DNA of 53,152 nt from Phycisphaerales bacterium. GTDB taxonomy: Bacteria; Planctomycetota; Phycisphaerae; Phycisphaerales; UBA1924. Below the pieces are notes generated by a model, which was given only the letters and a program-made list of their open reading frames with translations, did no database searches and was not told where the DNA came from. Positions 15,798-24,551 of the stretch are shown in pieces (the first letter of the stretch is position 1; each line of letters begins with the position of its first letter). The stretch lies in contig JAJDDC010000072.1 in NCBI GenBank assembly GCA_029260515.1, forward strand, positions 1 to 53,152, written 5' to 3'. A program made the translations under genes and the position numbers.

Positions 15798-17618
15798 TTA
15801 GCCAGCGAGGCCTTGCGCAATCGTCTCGGCACACTTGCCCAGCCGCGCGACCGCCCGCTCCTTGCCCAAGACCGCCAGCGTCTGGCCCAGGGGCGGGCTG
15901 ACCGCCGTCCCGGTGAGCGCGACGCGGATCGGCTGGGCGACGCGCCCCATCTTGAGGCCGCGGCCCTCGGCGAATCCCTCGATCGCCGCGTCGATGGCGG
16001 CGGGCTCGAACGGGTCCACCCGCTCCAGCGCCGCCGCGATCTCGGGCAGCAGCTCCAGCCCCGTCGGCTCGCCCTCGACGGGCTTGGTCAGGTTCTTGGC
16101 GACCGCCTTCTCGTCGTACTCGATCGCCTCGTCGTCCGTGAACGCGAACGCGAGCACGTCGCGGGCGTCGCGGAAGGTCCTGCACCGGGGCCTGACGGCG
16201 GCCGCCGCCCAGACGAACCGGTCGCCCGACAGCGCCTCAAGCAACTCCGGGTCGTCGCGCTGCGCCCACTCACGCCACCTGTGCACAAACTCCTCGTCGC
16301 CCATCGCCTGGATCGTGTCGGCGTTGAACGCGAGCAGCTTGGCCCGATCGAACTTGCTCGCGGTCTTGCCCAGTGCGCCCAGGTCGAAGTTATCCGCGAG
16401 GAACGCCGCGTCGAACCGCTCCAGGTCCTTGCCGTCCGCGCCCTTGCGCTTCGGGTTCCAGCCCAGCAGGGCCAGGAAGTTGACGAGCACCTCGGGCAGG
16501 TAGCCGGCGCGCCGGAAGTCCTCGACCTCGATCTCGGGCAAACCCAGCGTGAACAGCGTCTCGAGCCCGACCAGGTCCTGTGTTTCGAGCTGGGATTTCT
16601 TGTCGCCCAGCCACGCCTCGAAGCGTGCGCGCTCGACCGCGGGCGCGACCTGCTGGTAGACCCGGTCCCGGTCGCGGTCGATCTCGCCCTTGAAGAATGC
16701 TCGCGCCGCCTTGTCCTTGTCCCGCTTGGACATCTTCGAGCCGTCGGCGTTAAAAATCAGCGGCAGGTGCGCGAACGCGGGGGTGCGGAAGCCGAACGCC
16801 TTCTGCAGCGCTACGTGCCGGGGCGTGTTGTTCAGGTGCTCCTGGCCGCGCAGGATGTGCGTCACGCCCATCAGCTCGTCGTCCACGACGACCGCGAGGT
16901 GGTAGGTCGGGAACCCGTCCACCTTGCGGATGACGAAGTCGTCCACGTGCTCGGGCTCGAAGCGGACGTCGCCGAGGATCTCGTCGCGGACCACGATCGG
17001 CTCGGCGGGCATGCGGAAGCGGACGACGTGGGGCTCGGACTGCGCGCGCGCGAGCGACGCGTCCCGGTCGTAGTCCGCGGCCCGGATGTACCGGAACGTC
17101 TCCTTGCGACCCTGCGCCTCGGAGCGCATCGCGGCGAGCTGCTCGGGCGTGTCGAACGCCGGGTACGCCTTGTCCTGCTCGATGAGGCGCTCGATGTGCT
17201 CGTTGTAGATGTCGAGGCGCTGTGCCTGGTAGAACGGGCCGACGCCCCTCGGGTCACCGCCGATGATTTTCTTGGAGGGGGGGGCATCCTGCCCCCCCGC
17301 ACGTTGCGAGGGCGCCCCCGGGTTCGAGGGAGCGTTGGCGGGGGGGCTGGAAGCCCCCCCCTCCGGAGAGACATCGGTTGTCGCGGCGTGCTCGGGCCCC
17401 TCGTCCCAATCGATCCCCAGCCAGGCCAGGTCCTCGAGGATGCCCCGGGTCGCCGACTCGCTGGAGCGGGCCCGGTCGGTGTCCTCGACCCGCAGGAGGA
17501 ACGTCCCGCCGCGGCGCCTGGCGTATGCCCAGCAGAACAGGGCGGTTCTGGCCCCCCCGACGTGCAGGTGGCCCGTGGGGGAGGGGGCGAAACGGGTGAT
17601 GACGGGGGTTTCTGGCAT
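15798..17618 (-). CDS. gltX: Glutamyl-tRNA synthetase with an in-frame repeat-derived insertion
   Basis: A 606-residue class I synthetase that charges tRNA-Glu. The first signature is HLHVGGAR (HVGG at 19-22) and KMSKR lies at 295-299. RVEDTD, RGQEHLNNTPRH and the C-terminal anticodon-binding helices are in place. Bacterial GluRS is usually ~470-510 residues. About 40 of the extra residues (79-118) form a block between DEGPEH and GGDPRGVGPFYQAQR that is low in complexity and rich in Pro, Gly, Ala and Ser. That block is encoded by two GC palindromes, one of them identical to a piece of carB. Catalytic motifs flank it intact, so the enzyme is probably functional. The start at 17618 (MPETPVITRFAPSPTG) is the family's usual beginning. 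It leads the minus-strand set ending in glnS. Confidence 0.94.
   Translation of the reverse strand: MPETPVITRFAPSPTGHLHVGGARTALFCWAYARRRGGTFLLRVEDTDRARSSESATRGILEDLAWLGIDWDEGPEHAATTDVSPEGGASSPPANAPSNPGAPSQRAGGQDAPPSKKIIGGDPRGVGPFYQAQRLDIYNEHIERLIEQDKAYPAFDTPEQLAAMRSEAQGRKETFRYIRAADYDRDASLARAQSEPHVVRFRMPAEPIVVRDEILGDVRFEPEHVDDFVIRKVDGFPTYHLAVVVDDELMGVTHILRGQEHLNNTPRHVALQKAFGFRTPAFAHLPLIFNADGSKMSKRDKDKAARAFFKGEIDRDRDRVYQQVAPAVERARFEAWLGDKKSQLETQDLVGLETLFTLGLPEIEVEDFRRAGYLPEVLVNFLALLGWNPKRKGADGKDLERFDAAFLADNFDLGALGKTASKFDRAKLLAFNADTIQAMGDEEFVHRWREWAQRDDPELLEALSGDRFVWAAAAVRPRCRTFRDARDVLAFAFTDDEAIEYDEKAVAKNLTKPVEGEPTGLELLPEIAAALERVDPFEPAAIDAAIEGFAEGRGLKMGRVAQPIRVALTGTAVSPPLGQTLAVLGKERAVARLGKCAETIAQGLAG
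17265..17384. repeat. Compound palindromic insertion inside gltX
   Basis: Two GC hairpins lie about 40 bases apart within the coding sequence. The first has arms GGGGGGGCA (17278-17286) and TGCCCCCCC (17290-17298) around a TCC loop. The second is seven G, CTGGAAG, eight C, TCCGGA (17340-17367), identical over 28 bases to 8-35 in carB but in the opposite orientation relative to the gene. Insert limits are estimated from where the GluRS family match stops and resumes. The inserted length keeps the frame. Confidence 0.8.
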
Positions 17619-17833
17619 CGCGGGCAAAGGGTAGCGTGCCCCCGGCTGAGGGCTTCGCGGGTGGGGGGTGGGTGCTCTAAACTGTTTCTTCGCGGCGTGG
17701 GCGACGGGCCAATCGGGAGGCGCCCGCCCACGCACAGACAGCACCCGCCGCCGGGCGAACGGCGCGCCGGGCCCCGGGCCCGTCGCCGATCGGTCTCTCG
17801 CGCCGCCGGGACATGACGCAGGAGCCCCCTTCT
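17619..17833. other. Intergenic region between divergent gltX and the EF-G-like gene
   Basis: 215 bases with no gene. It must hold both promoters. For the plus gene a TAAACT at 17678-17683 is the only AT-rich hexamer seen. GGGCCCCGGGCCC near 17780 is a self-complementary stretch. Nothing else is recognisable. Confidence 0.4.
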
Positions 17834-19903
17834 ATGGCTGTACGCAACCCCGCCGACATCCGCAACATCGCCCTGGTCGGCCAGACCGGCTCGGGCAAGA
17901 CCACGATCACCGAGCGACTCCTGTTCGTCACGAAGACGACCCAGCGGATGGGCAGCATCGAGGACGGCTCGACCGCCTCGGACTGGTCCGACGAGGAGAA
18001 ACGCCACCAGCACTCGCTCCGCCCCGAGAACCTGCACTTCGAGCACGCGGGCAGGTTCGTCAACATCATCGACACGCCCGGGCTGGGCGACTTCGCGGGC
18101 CACTCGATCGCCTGCCTGCCCGCCGTCGAGACGGCCTGCGTGGTGATGGACGCGCACGGGGGCATCGAGCCCATGGCCCGGCGCATGATGCGCATCGCCA
18201 GCGAACGCAACCTGCCCCGCATGATCATCGTCAACAAGATCGACGAGGCCGCGGCCGACCCCGAGGCGATCACAAACGCGATCCGCGAGGAGTTCGGCTC
18301 GGTCTGCCTGCCGATCAACCTGCCGACACAGGACCGCGCGGGCGTTGTGGACGTCTTCGGCGAGGAGCACTCGGGCCAGACGCTGTTCAGTTCGCCCGAC
18401 GAGGCGCACACGCGCGTCATCGAACAGGTCGTCGAGGTCAACGAGGCGCTGATGGCCGAGTACCTGGAGAAGGGGGACGCCGCGGCCCTCGACAAGAAGG
18501 CCGTCCACGAGGCCTTCGAGCAGGCCCTCAGAGAAGGCCACCTCGTCCCGATCTGCTACGTCAGCGCCAAGACGGGCGCGGGCGCTGGCGAGCTGCTCGA
18601 CCTGATCGCAAACCTCCTGCCCAGCCCCCTGGAGGGCAACCCCCGGGCGTTCCTCAAGCGTGACGGCGACGACGGCGCCGAGGCCCCGGTCTCGCCCGAG
18701 CCCGACGCCGACAAGCCCCTGATCGCCCACGTCTTCAAGATCACCACCGACCCCTTCGTCGGCAAGCTGGGCGTCTTCCGCGTCCACCAGGGTTCGATCA
18801 AGGCGAAATCCGAGGTCCGCGTGGGCGACGAGAAGAAGCCCATCCGCGTCGGGCACCTGCTGCGCACGCAAGGCAAGGAGCAGACCGAGGTCGATGCGCT
18901 CGGCCCGGGCGACATCGGCGCGATCGCCAAGATCGACGAGATCCACTTCGACGCCGCCCTGCACGACGGCAAGACCGGCGACGGGCTGCACCTCAAGCCG
19001 CTGCCCCTGCCCAAACCCATGTACGGCCTGGCGATCGAGCTCAAGAACCACGCCGACGAGGGCAAGTTCGGCTCCGTCGTCCACAAGCTCCAGGACGAGG
19101 ACCCGTGCCTCGTCATCGAACGCATCGCCGCGACCAAGCAAACAGTCATGCGCGGCCTGGGCGAGCTGCACCTCCGCGTCGTCATGGAGAAGCTCGCCGA
19201 CCACTACAAGATGGAGCTGCTCACCGAGCCCCCGAAGATCGCCTACAAGGAGACGATCACCTCCAAGGCAGACGGGCACCACCGGCACAAGAAGCAGACC
19301 GGCGGCGCGGGCCAGTTCGGCGAGGTCTACCTCCGCGTCGAGCCGCTCCCGCAGGACCACGACCACGGCTTCGAGTTCGTCAACGCGACCGTGGGCGGAT
19401 CGATCCCCCGCCAGTTCATGCCCGCGATCGAGAAGGGCATCCGAAAGTGCCTGTCCGACGGCGCGGTCGCGGGGTACCCGATGACGGGCGTCAAGGTGGA
19501 GGTCTACGACGGCAAGTTCCACGCCGTGGACTCGAAGGAGATCGCGTTCATCACCGCGGGCAAGCGGGCGTTCATCGAGGCGGTCAACAAGGCCAAGCCC
19601 GCGCTGCTCGAGCCGATCGTGATGCTCGAGGTCACGGTCCCCCAGGGCAAGATGGGCGACATCACGGGCGATCTGTCCACCAAGCGCGGACGCGTCCAGG
19701 ACACACGCATGCTCGCGGGCGACATGTGCACCGTCGTCGCCCAGGTCCCTCTGTCCGAGCTCCAGAACTACTCCAACGAGCTCAAGAGCATCACCGGGGG
19801 CGCCGGCTCGTACACGATGGAGTATTCGCACGACGAGAACACCCCGCCGCACATCCAGCAGGAGGTCATCGCGGCCTTCGAGGGGCACAAGGACGACGAC
19901 TGA
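17834..19903 (+). CDS. EF-G-like translational GTPase (second-type elongation factor G)
   Basis: A 689-residue GTPase with the five-domain plan of EF-G. G1 is GQTGSGKT (residues 16-23), G3 is DTPGLGDF (80-87) and G4 is NKID (134-137). The switch I region reads STASDWSDEEKRHQHSL, the form typical of the divergent EF-G-like paralogues rather than the main FusA. Domain IV is recognisable in TGGAGQFGEVYLRVEPL, and the C-terminal domain ends in the ITGGAGSYTMEYSHDENTPP segment. Paralogues of this type may serve in ribosome recycling or stress translation; which applies here is unknown. The ATG at 17834 is preferred over that at 17813 because AGGAG (17820-17824) sits nine bases before it. The main fusA would be elsewhere in the genome. 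Confidence 0.9.
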   Translation: MAVRNPADIRNIALVGQTGSGKTTITERLLFVTKTTQRMGSIEDGSTASDWSDEEKRHQHSLRPENLHFEHAGRFVNIIDTPGLGDFAGHSIACLPAVETACVVMDAHGGIEPMARRMMRIASERNLPRMIIVNKIDEAAADPEAITNAIREEFGSVCLPINLPTQDRAGVVDVFGEEHSGQTLFSSPDEAHTRVIEQVVEVNEALMAEYLEKGDAAALDKKAVHEAFEQALREGHLVPICYVSAKTGAGAGELLDLIANLLPSPLEGNPRAFLKRDGDDGAEAPVSPEPDADKPLIAHVFKITTDPFVGKLGVFRVHQGSIKAKSEVRVGDEKKPIRVGHLLRTQGKEQTEVDALGPGDIGAIAKIDEIHFDAALHDGKTGDGLHLKPLPLPKPMYGLAIELKNHADEGKFGSVVHKLQDEDPCLVIERIAATKQTVMRGLGELHLRVVMEKLADHYKMELLTEPPKIAYKETITSKADGHHRHKKQTGGAGQFGEVYLRVEPLPQDHDHGFEFVNATVGGSIPRQFMPAIEKGIRKCLSDGAVAGYPMTGVKVEVYDGKFHAVDSKEIAFITAGKRAFIEAVNKAKPALLEPIVMLEVTVPQGKMGDITGDLSTKRGRVQDTRMLAGDMCTVVAQVPLSELQNYSNELKSITGGAGSYTMEYSHDENTPPHIQQEVIAAFEGHKDDD

Positions 19904-19904
19904 C

Positions 19905-19985
19905 CCCACGGGATCGCCCACCGTGGGTCGGAATTGGACCGGCCACAGCGTGCCCGCGTCCACGCCGGCTTGTGCCGGCGGGCAG
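19905..19985. repeat. Two intergenic hairpins after the EF-G-like gene
   Basis: Directly after the stop, CCCACGG (19905-19911) pairs with CCGTGGG (19921-19927). It has no T run, so it is a weak terminator at best. A second structure has outer arms TGCCCGC (19951-19957) and GCGGGCA (19978-19984), and inner arms CGCCGGC (19963-19969) and GCCGGCG (19974-19980) around TTGT; the outer and inner arms compete for three bases. It looks like a mobile palindrome rather than a plain terminator. Confidence 0.5.
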
Positions 19986-20057
19986 GATCTGGTTGAATCA
20001 GGGTCCGTCGGCGCCCTATCCGAGCGCGGCGGGGGGAAACCGAGGACGGAGGCAGAC

Positions 20058-20969
20058 ATGGCCGAGGGCAGACCGTTCCCGTTCGCGGTGATCGTGATCG
20101 TGCTGATCATCGCCGGAGCCGTCCTCTTCGTTTCCGTCCAGCGTCTGTCGGCCGACATCGGCGCTCCGACCACGGGCGAGGGCGCGTCCGAGCTGCACCT
20201 GGCCGCCGAGGCGGGCGACGTCGCCGGCGTGCGCGCACAGCTGACCCAGGGCGCGGACGTCAATGCCCCGCGTCGCGCCCAGAACCGCTTCCGCGACGGC
20301 ATGACCCCGCTGATGCTCGCGGTCGAGTCCGGCTCGCCCGAGACCGTCGCCGCCCTGCTCGACGCGGGCGCCGACGTCAACGCCAGATCCAGCGCGGGCC
20401 AGACGCCCCTGATCCTCGCCGCCGGCTGGGCGCAGGCCGAGACGCTCCGGGCGTTGATCGATGCGGGCGCGCGCCTGGACGCGCGCAACACGAGCGGGTG
20501 GACCGCCGTCATGATGGCCGCCGGTCGTGGCGAGCTGGCCAACCTCCAGATGCTCACCGCCGCGGGCGCCAACATCGACGCCCGGAATAAGTACGGCCAG
20601 ACGGCGCTGATGCTCGCGTGCCACGCCTCGGACCCCGCCAAGGCCCGGGCCGTCCTCGACGCGGGCGCCGCGGTCAACATCCGCGACAACCACGGCGCCA
20701 CCGCCCTGGCCATCGCCGCGAGCGGGCGTTCGGACACCGAACTGCTCACGCTGCTGCTGGACGCGGGCGCCGATGCCGACAACGCCGACAACGACGGGGT
20801 CACGCCCCTGATGAAGGCCGCCGAGTACGGCGACGAGCCCAAGGTCCGTGTCCTGATCGACGCCGGCGCCGATCGCGCCCGGGCCGACAGCACGGGCAAG
20901 ACCGCCCGCGACTGGGCGGTATCGCGCGACGACGACATCGGGCGCCAGATCGCGGACCTGCTTGACTGA
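20058..20969 (+). CDS. Membrane-anchored ankyrin-repeat protein
   Basis: A 303-residue protein. One N-terminal transmembrane helix (about residues 9-28, FAVIVIVLIIAGAVLFVSV) is followed by seven or so ankyrin repeats filling residues 45-295. The repeats carry the usual TPLMLAVESGSPETVAALL and LLDAGADVNA pattern. Ankyrin arrays bind other proteins; the partner is unknown. Topology predicts either a lipid-side cytoplasmic or an exported array; the helix lacks a cleavage site. The ATG at 20058 has GGACGGAGG upstream (20044-20052) and the helix begins at once. The repeats are close copies, so recent expansion is possible. Confidence 0.85.
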   Translation: MAEGRPFPFAVIVIVLIIAGAVLFVSVQRLSADIGAPTTGEGASELHLAAEAGDVAGVRAQLTQGADVNAPRRAQNRFRDGMTPLMLAVESGSPETVAALLDAGADVNARSSAGQTPLILAAGWAQAETLRALIDAGARLDARNTSGWTAVMMAAGRGELANLQMLTAAGANIDARNKYGQTALMLACHASDPAKARAVLDAGAAVNIRDNHGATALAIAASGRSDTELLTLLLDAGADADNADNDGVTPLMKAAEYGDEPKVRVLIDAGADRARADSTGKTARDWAVSRDDDIGRQIADLLD

Positions 20970-21080
20970 CAGGCCGTCCGACCACCCATCCGAGCCCCGG
21001 GCGCGGCCCCCCGCCGACGCGAGCGAGGGGCCGAAAACCCCCGCTATCGCCCGGATCCGGCGGCGCGCCGCGAAAAGGTG

Positions 21081-21108
21081 TTGAAACCAAAGCCACCGCC
21101 CCGATAGT
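21081..21108 (+). promoter_or_regulatory. Candidate promoter TTGAAA-16-GATAGT
   Basis: TTGAAA (21081-21086) and GATAGT (21103-21108) are separated by 16 bases, with a predicted start near 21115 and a leader of about 45 bases to the ATG at 21160. It is the best -35/-10 pair I found in the window. CCCGATAG overlaps the -10 and also resembles part of a FliA-type -10, so the sigma factor is uncertain. Confidence 0.45.
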
Positions 21109-21159
21109 GTCCATCACGGGGCGGAGCCCCGCCGAACCAAACCCGTCGGCGGACCATCC

Positions 21160-21516
21160 ATGAGCACCATCCCCCCAACACTCGCGTTCCATCTGGCCAA
21201 GGCCTACGGCGTCCAGGCGCCCCGACCGCTGAGCGTCCGCGCCATACCCGAGGGCGCCGCGAGGACCGAGCCCATCGCCCGCATTGATCGTGCGAGGCCC
21301 ACCGACCGCGTGGACACGACCAGGCTCGGCACGGGCGCCGCCCGCCTCGTGAGCGCCAAGGTCAACGTCCCGGCGTTCGAGGGAGTCTCTGCGACGCCCG
21401 GACGCCGGGCCGAGACATTCAAGGGCGACGCCCTGCCCTTCTACCACCACCCGGCCGACCGCAACGCCGCCGCGACCGGTGTCGATCTCGGGCGGTCCGT
21501 CGACATCTCCGGATGA
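21160..21516 (+). CDS. Small conserved-looking protein of unknown function
   Basis: A 118-residue protein, MSTIPPTLAFHLAKAYGV onward, with no transmembrane segment, cysteine motif or signal peptide. The middle is Arg/Thr/Pro-rich and probably disordered; the two ends (residues 1-20, and FYHHPADRNAAATGVDLGRS near the C-terminus) look more ordered. Its stop overlaps the start of the aminotransferase gene as ATGA, which implies translational coupling. It has the best promoter of the window. I do not recognise the family. Confidence 0.6.
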   Translation: MSTIPPTLAFHLAKAYGVQAPRPLSVRAIPEGAARTEPIARIDRARPTDRVDTTRLGTGAARLVSAKVNVPAFEGVSATPGRRAETFKGDALPFYHHPADRNAAATGVDLGRSVDISG

Positions 21517-22784
21517 ACACGGGCGCCCCCGCCCTGCCGGAGCCGAGCGGGCTGGCGCGCTGCTGGACGCTGGATCCGGGGATCGTGCACCTCAACCACG
21601 GGTCGTTCGGCGCCTGCCCGATCCCTGTCCTCGAGGCGCAGAACGCGCTCCGCGCCCGCATGGAGCGAGAGGCCGTCAGCTTCTTCGTCGCCGACCTCTG
21701 GCCCCTGACCGACCGCGCCCGTGGGACGCTGGCGCCGATCGTCGGCGCACGACCCCAGGACATCGTCTTCGTCCCCAACGCGACCACCGGCGTCGCGACC
21801 GCGATCGCCTCGTTCCCGCTGGACGACGGCGACGAGCTGCTGTTCACGGATCACGAGTACCCCGCGTGCCGCGCGATCGTGCGGGCCGCGTGCGCACGCG
21901 CGGGGGCGACGCCCGTCGAGGCGAGGCTCCCCTGGCCCGTCGCCGACCCGGGCGAGGTCGTCGAGGCGGTGCTCTCGCGTGTGACGGATCGCACGCGCCT
22001 GTGCCTGCTCTCGCACATCACCAGCGCGACGGCGATGGTGCTCCCTGTCCAGCAGATCGTCGAGGCGTTGCGGGAAAGGGGCGTGGAGACGCTGCTCGAC
22101 GCCGCCCACTCGGCCGGGCAGGCGGACCTGGACCTGACCGCGCTGGCCCCCGCGTTCGCGACCGGCAACTGCCACAAGTGGCTGTGCGCCCCCAAGGGCG
22201 CCGCATTCTTGTGGACCCGCTCGGACATGCAGCCGCCCGTCCGCCCGCTCGTCGAGTCGGTGTACTCGCGTGAGCTGGGCTCGGGGCCCTGGCGGGGACC
22301 CGGCGAGCGGTCGCGGTACAACCTCGACTTCGACTACATGGGCACGGACGACTACACCGCCCGCCTCGCCCTGCCGGACGCGATCGCGTTCCTCGAGGGC
22401 GTGATCGAGGGCGGACTCGTGGCGGTCAAGACGCGCAACCGGGCGATGGCCCTGGAGGCCAGGCGCCTGGTCGCGGACCGACTGGGCACGCCCGCGCTCT
22501 CGCCCGAATCCATGGTCGGGTCGATGGGCGTCGTGGCGCTGCCCGAGCACCCGCCCGGGCTGGGCGCCCGCCTGCGGGCGCGCCCGACGGCGTACGCCGA
22601 CGCGTTGCAGGACGCGCTGCTCGAACGCCACCGGATCCAGATCCCGGTCTGGAGCGCCCACAACGCCGCCCCGGGCGCCGGGCGGTTCGTGCGTCTGAGC
22701 GCCCAGCTCTACAACGCGCCCGCCCAGTACGCCTGCCTCGCCGGGGCGCTGGTCGAGGAGCTGGACCGCGAACGCGGCCTCTGA
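21513..22784 (+). CDS. PLP-dependent class V aminotransferase-like protein (tandem copy 1)
   Basis: A 423-residue fold-type I PLP enzyme of the isopenicillin N epimerase/cysteine desulfurase-like group. The PLP lysine is Lys222 in NCHKWLCAPKG. DAAHSAGQ (196-203) carries the Asp and His that hold the ring and pyridine nitrogen, and LNHGSFG (27-33) is the N-terminal signature. LFTDHEYPACRA is typical of this subgroup. The substrate may be an amino acid undergoing desulfuration, epimerisation or transamination; it cannot be decided. The ATG overlaps the stop of the small upstream gene. A paralogue follows at 22903. Confidence 0.87.
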   Translation: MNTGAPALPEPSGLARCWTLDPGIVHLNHGSFGACPIPVLEAQNALRARMEREAVSFFVADLWPLTDRARGTLAPIVGARPQDIVFVPNATTGVATAIASFPLDDGDELLFTDHEYPACRAIVRAACARAGATPVEARLPWPVADPGEVVEAVLSRVTDRTRLCLLSHITSATAMVLPVQQIVEALRERGVETLLDAAHSAGQADLDLTALAPAFATGNCHKWLCAPKGAAFLWTRSDMQPPVRPLVESVYSRELGSGPWRGPGERSRYNLDFDYMGTDDYTARLALPDAIAFLEGVIEGGLVAVKTRNRAMALEARRLVADRLGTPALSPESMVGSMGVVALPEHPPGLGARLRARPTAYADALQDALLERHRIQIPVWSAHNAAPGAGRFVRLSAQLYNAPAQYACLAGALVEELDRERGL

Positions 22785-22902
22785 CCCGCGTCCCCGCACG
22801 CACCGGCACACGCTTGGTCCACACGTGTTCTCGCGTGCACGCCCAGGGCCCGGCGGGTCGATAGAGTGGGTCGCACCCGAACCCCCATTGACAAGGATGT
22901 CG

Positions 22903-24213
22903 ATGATCCCCCACGCCGCCCCGTTCGAACGCACACCCGCCCCGAGCCGCGTCCGCGCCCCGCGCCCGCCCGCGGGGACGATCATCGACCCGCAGCGTCT
23001 CGCCGAGCGTGCCGACTGGCCCATCGAGCCCGGGCTGACGATGCTGAACCACGGGTCGTACGGGATCTGCCCGGTCGCGGTCCGCGACGCGCAGCGCGAG
23101 CTGCGGGCGCGGGTGGACGCCGACCCTGTCCGGTTCTTCAAGGTGGACCTCGAGGCCCTGGCCGACCGGGCCCGCGACCGGGTTTCGCGCCTGGTCAACG
23201 CCGAGCCCGACTGCCTGGCCCTGGTCCCCAATGCGACGTTCGCGGTCGCGACGGTCCTGCACGGCGCCGGCCTCGGGGCAGGCGACGAGGTCGTCGTCAC
23301 CGATCATGAATACAACGCGACGCTCAACGAGCTGACCCGACTGTGCGCACGCACAGGCGCTCGGGTGGTCACCGCGAAGCTCCCCGTCGAGGGGATCACC
23401 CCGGTGCTCGTCGTCGAGCGGATCATGGCGGCGTTGTCCCCGAAGACGAGGCTCGTTGTCGTCAGCCACGTGACCAGCGCCTCGGCGCTGGTCATGCCGG
23501 TTGGGGAGATCGTCCGCGAGGTCCGGGCGCGTGGTATCGACATCCTGGTGGACGGCGCGCACGCGCCGGGCCAGGTCCCGATCGACCTGGGCGCGCTGCG
23601 TCCGACGTACTACGCCGCGAGCAGCCACAAGTGGCTGTGCACGCCCAAGGGCACGGGGTTCTTCTACGCCGAGCGCGACAGGCACGCGTCGATCAAGCCG
23701 CTCGCGCTGTCGTGCCGCGTGCACGAGACACGCGACGACCGGGCGGCGTTCCTGTGCGACTTCGACTACGTGGGCACCAGCGACTACACGGGCAACCTCG
23801 TCACCCCCGAGGCGATCGAGCACCTGGGCGCCCAGCTGCCCGGCGGGCTCGAGCAGCTCATGCAGCGGAACCACGACCTCGTCGTCGAGGGCTGCCGCAT
23901 GATCGCGGCGCGGACCGGCGCACGCATGTACGCCCCCGGGTCCATGATCGGATCGATGGTCGGGCTCGCGCTGCCCGAGGACCCCGCGCCCGGTCGGGCG
24001 TGCTCGTTCGAGGACCCGATCTGGGACGCGCTGTACGAACGCCACCGGATACAGGTCCCCGTCTGGCCCCTGCCGGGCGTCGCGGGCAGGATCATGCGCG
24101 TCAGCGCCCACCTGTACAACACGCTGGACGACTACGAGAAGCTGGCCGAGGCGCTGGCGACCGAGCTGGACCGCGAGCACGAGCTCGTCGGCGCAGGGAG
24201 AAAGACCGCATAG
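22903..24213 (+). CDS. PLP-dependent class V aminotransferase-like protein (tandem copy 2)
   Basis: A 436-residue paralogue of the preceding gene. PLP lysine Lys243 lies in SHKWLCTPKG, with DGAHAPGQ for the ring pocket and LNHGSYG at the N-terminus. It carries ~20 extra N-terminal residues. Two ATGs lie close together, 22897 and 22903; AAGG at 22893-22896 has better spacing for the second, and the choice changes only two residues. The copies have diverged well outside the motifs, so they are old duplicates and may use different substrates. The TfoX-N gene follows two bases after the stop. Confidence 0.87.
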   Translation: MIPHAAPFERTPAPSRVRAPRPPAGTIIDPQRLAERADWPIEPGLTMLNHGSYGICPVAVRDAQRELRARVDADPVRFFKVDLEALADRARDRVSRLVNAEPDCLALVPNATFAVATVLHGAGLGAGDEVVVTDHEYNATLNELTRLCARTGARVVTAKLPVEGITPVLVVERIMAALSPKTRLVVVSHVTSASALVMPVGEIVREVRARGIDILVDGAHAPGQVPIDLGALRPTYYAASSHKWLCTPKGTGFFYAERDRHASIKPLALSCRVHETRDDRAAFLCDFDYVGTSDYTGNLVTPEAIEHLGAQLPGGLEQLMQRNHDLVVEGCRMIAARTGARMYAPGSMIGSMVGLALPEDPAPGRACSFEDPIWDALYERHRIQVPVWPLPGVAGRIMRVSAHLYNTLDDYEKLAEALATELDREHELVGAGRKTA

Positions 24214-24215
24214 CG

Positions 24216-24548
24216 ATGACCGCCGACCCCGTCCTCGTCGAACGTGTCCGATCGCTCATGAAGCGCCGGCGCGGGGTGCGCGAGCAGAAGATGTTCGGCG
24301 GCGTCGCGTTCATGGTCAACGGCAACATGGCCTGCGGCGTCGCCCAGGACGACCTGTGCCTCCGCCTGGGCAAGGAGGGCGCGGCCGAGGCGCTCAAGAG
24401 GCGCGGCGTCCGCCCCATGAACTTCACGGGCAAGGTCATCAGCACCATGGTCTTCGTCAGCGCCGACGTGCTCCGCTCGGACCACACGCTCAAGCAGTGG
24501 GTCGAGAAGGGCGTGAAGTACGCACGCACGCTGCCCGAGAAGGACTGA
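24216..24548 (+). CDS. TfoX N-terminal domain protein
   Basis: A 110-residue protein with the TfoX-N fold: KMFGGVAFMVNGNMACGV (residues 26-43) and the later MVFVSADVLRSDHTLKQW. In Enterobacteria the two-domain TfoX/Sxy is a competence regulator; single-domain versions like this are widespread and mostly of unknown function. The start lies two bases after the aminotransferase stop, so it is translated from the same mRNA. It converges tightly (three bases) with the carboxypeptidase gene. Confidence 0.85.
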   Translation: MTADPVLVERVRSLMKRRRGVREQKMFGGVAFMVNGNMACGVAQDDLCLRLGKEGAAEALKRRGVRPMNFTGKVISTMVFVSADVLRSDHTLKQWVEKGVKYARTLPEKD

Positions 24549-24551
24549 GCT

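Noticed and set aside
22888..22893. Perfect TTGACA hexamer
   Set aside because: A matching -10 would fall inside the second aminotransferase gene, past its start codon.
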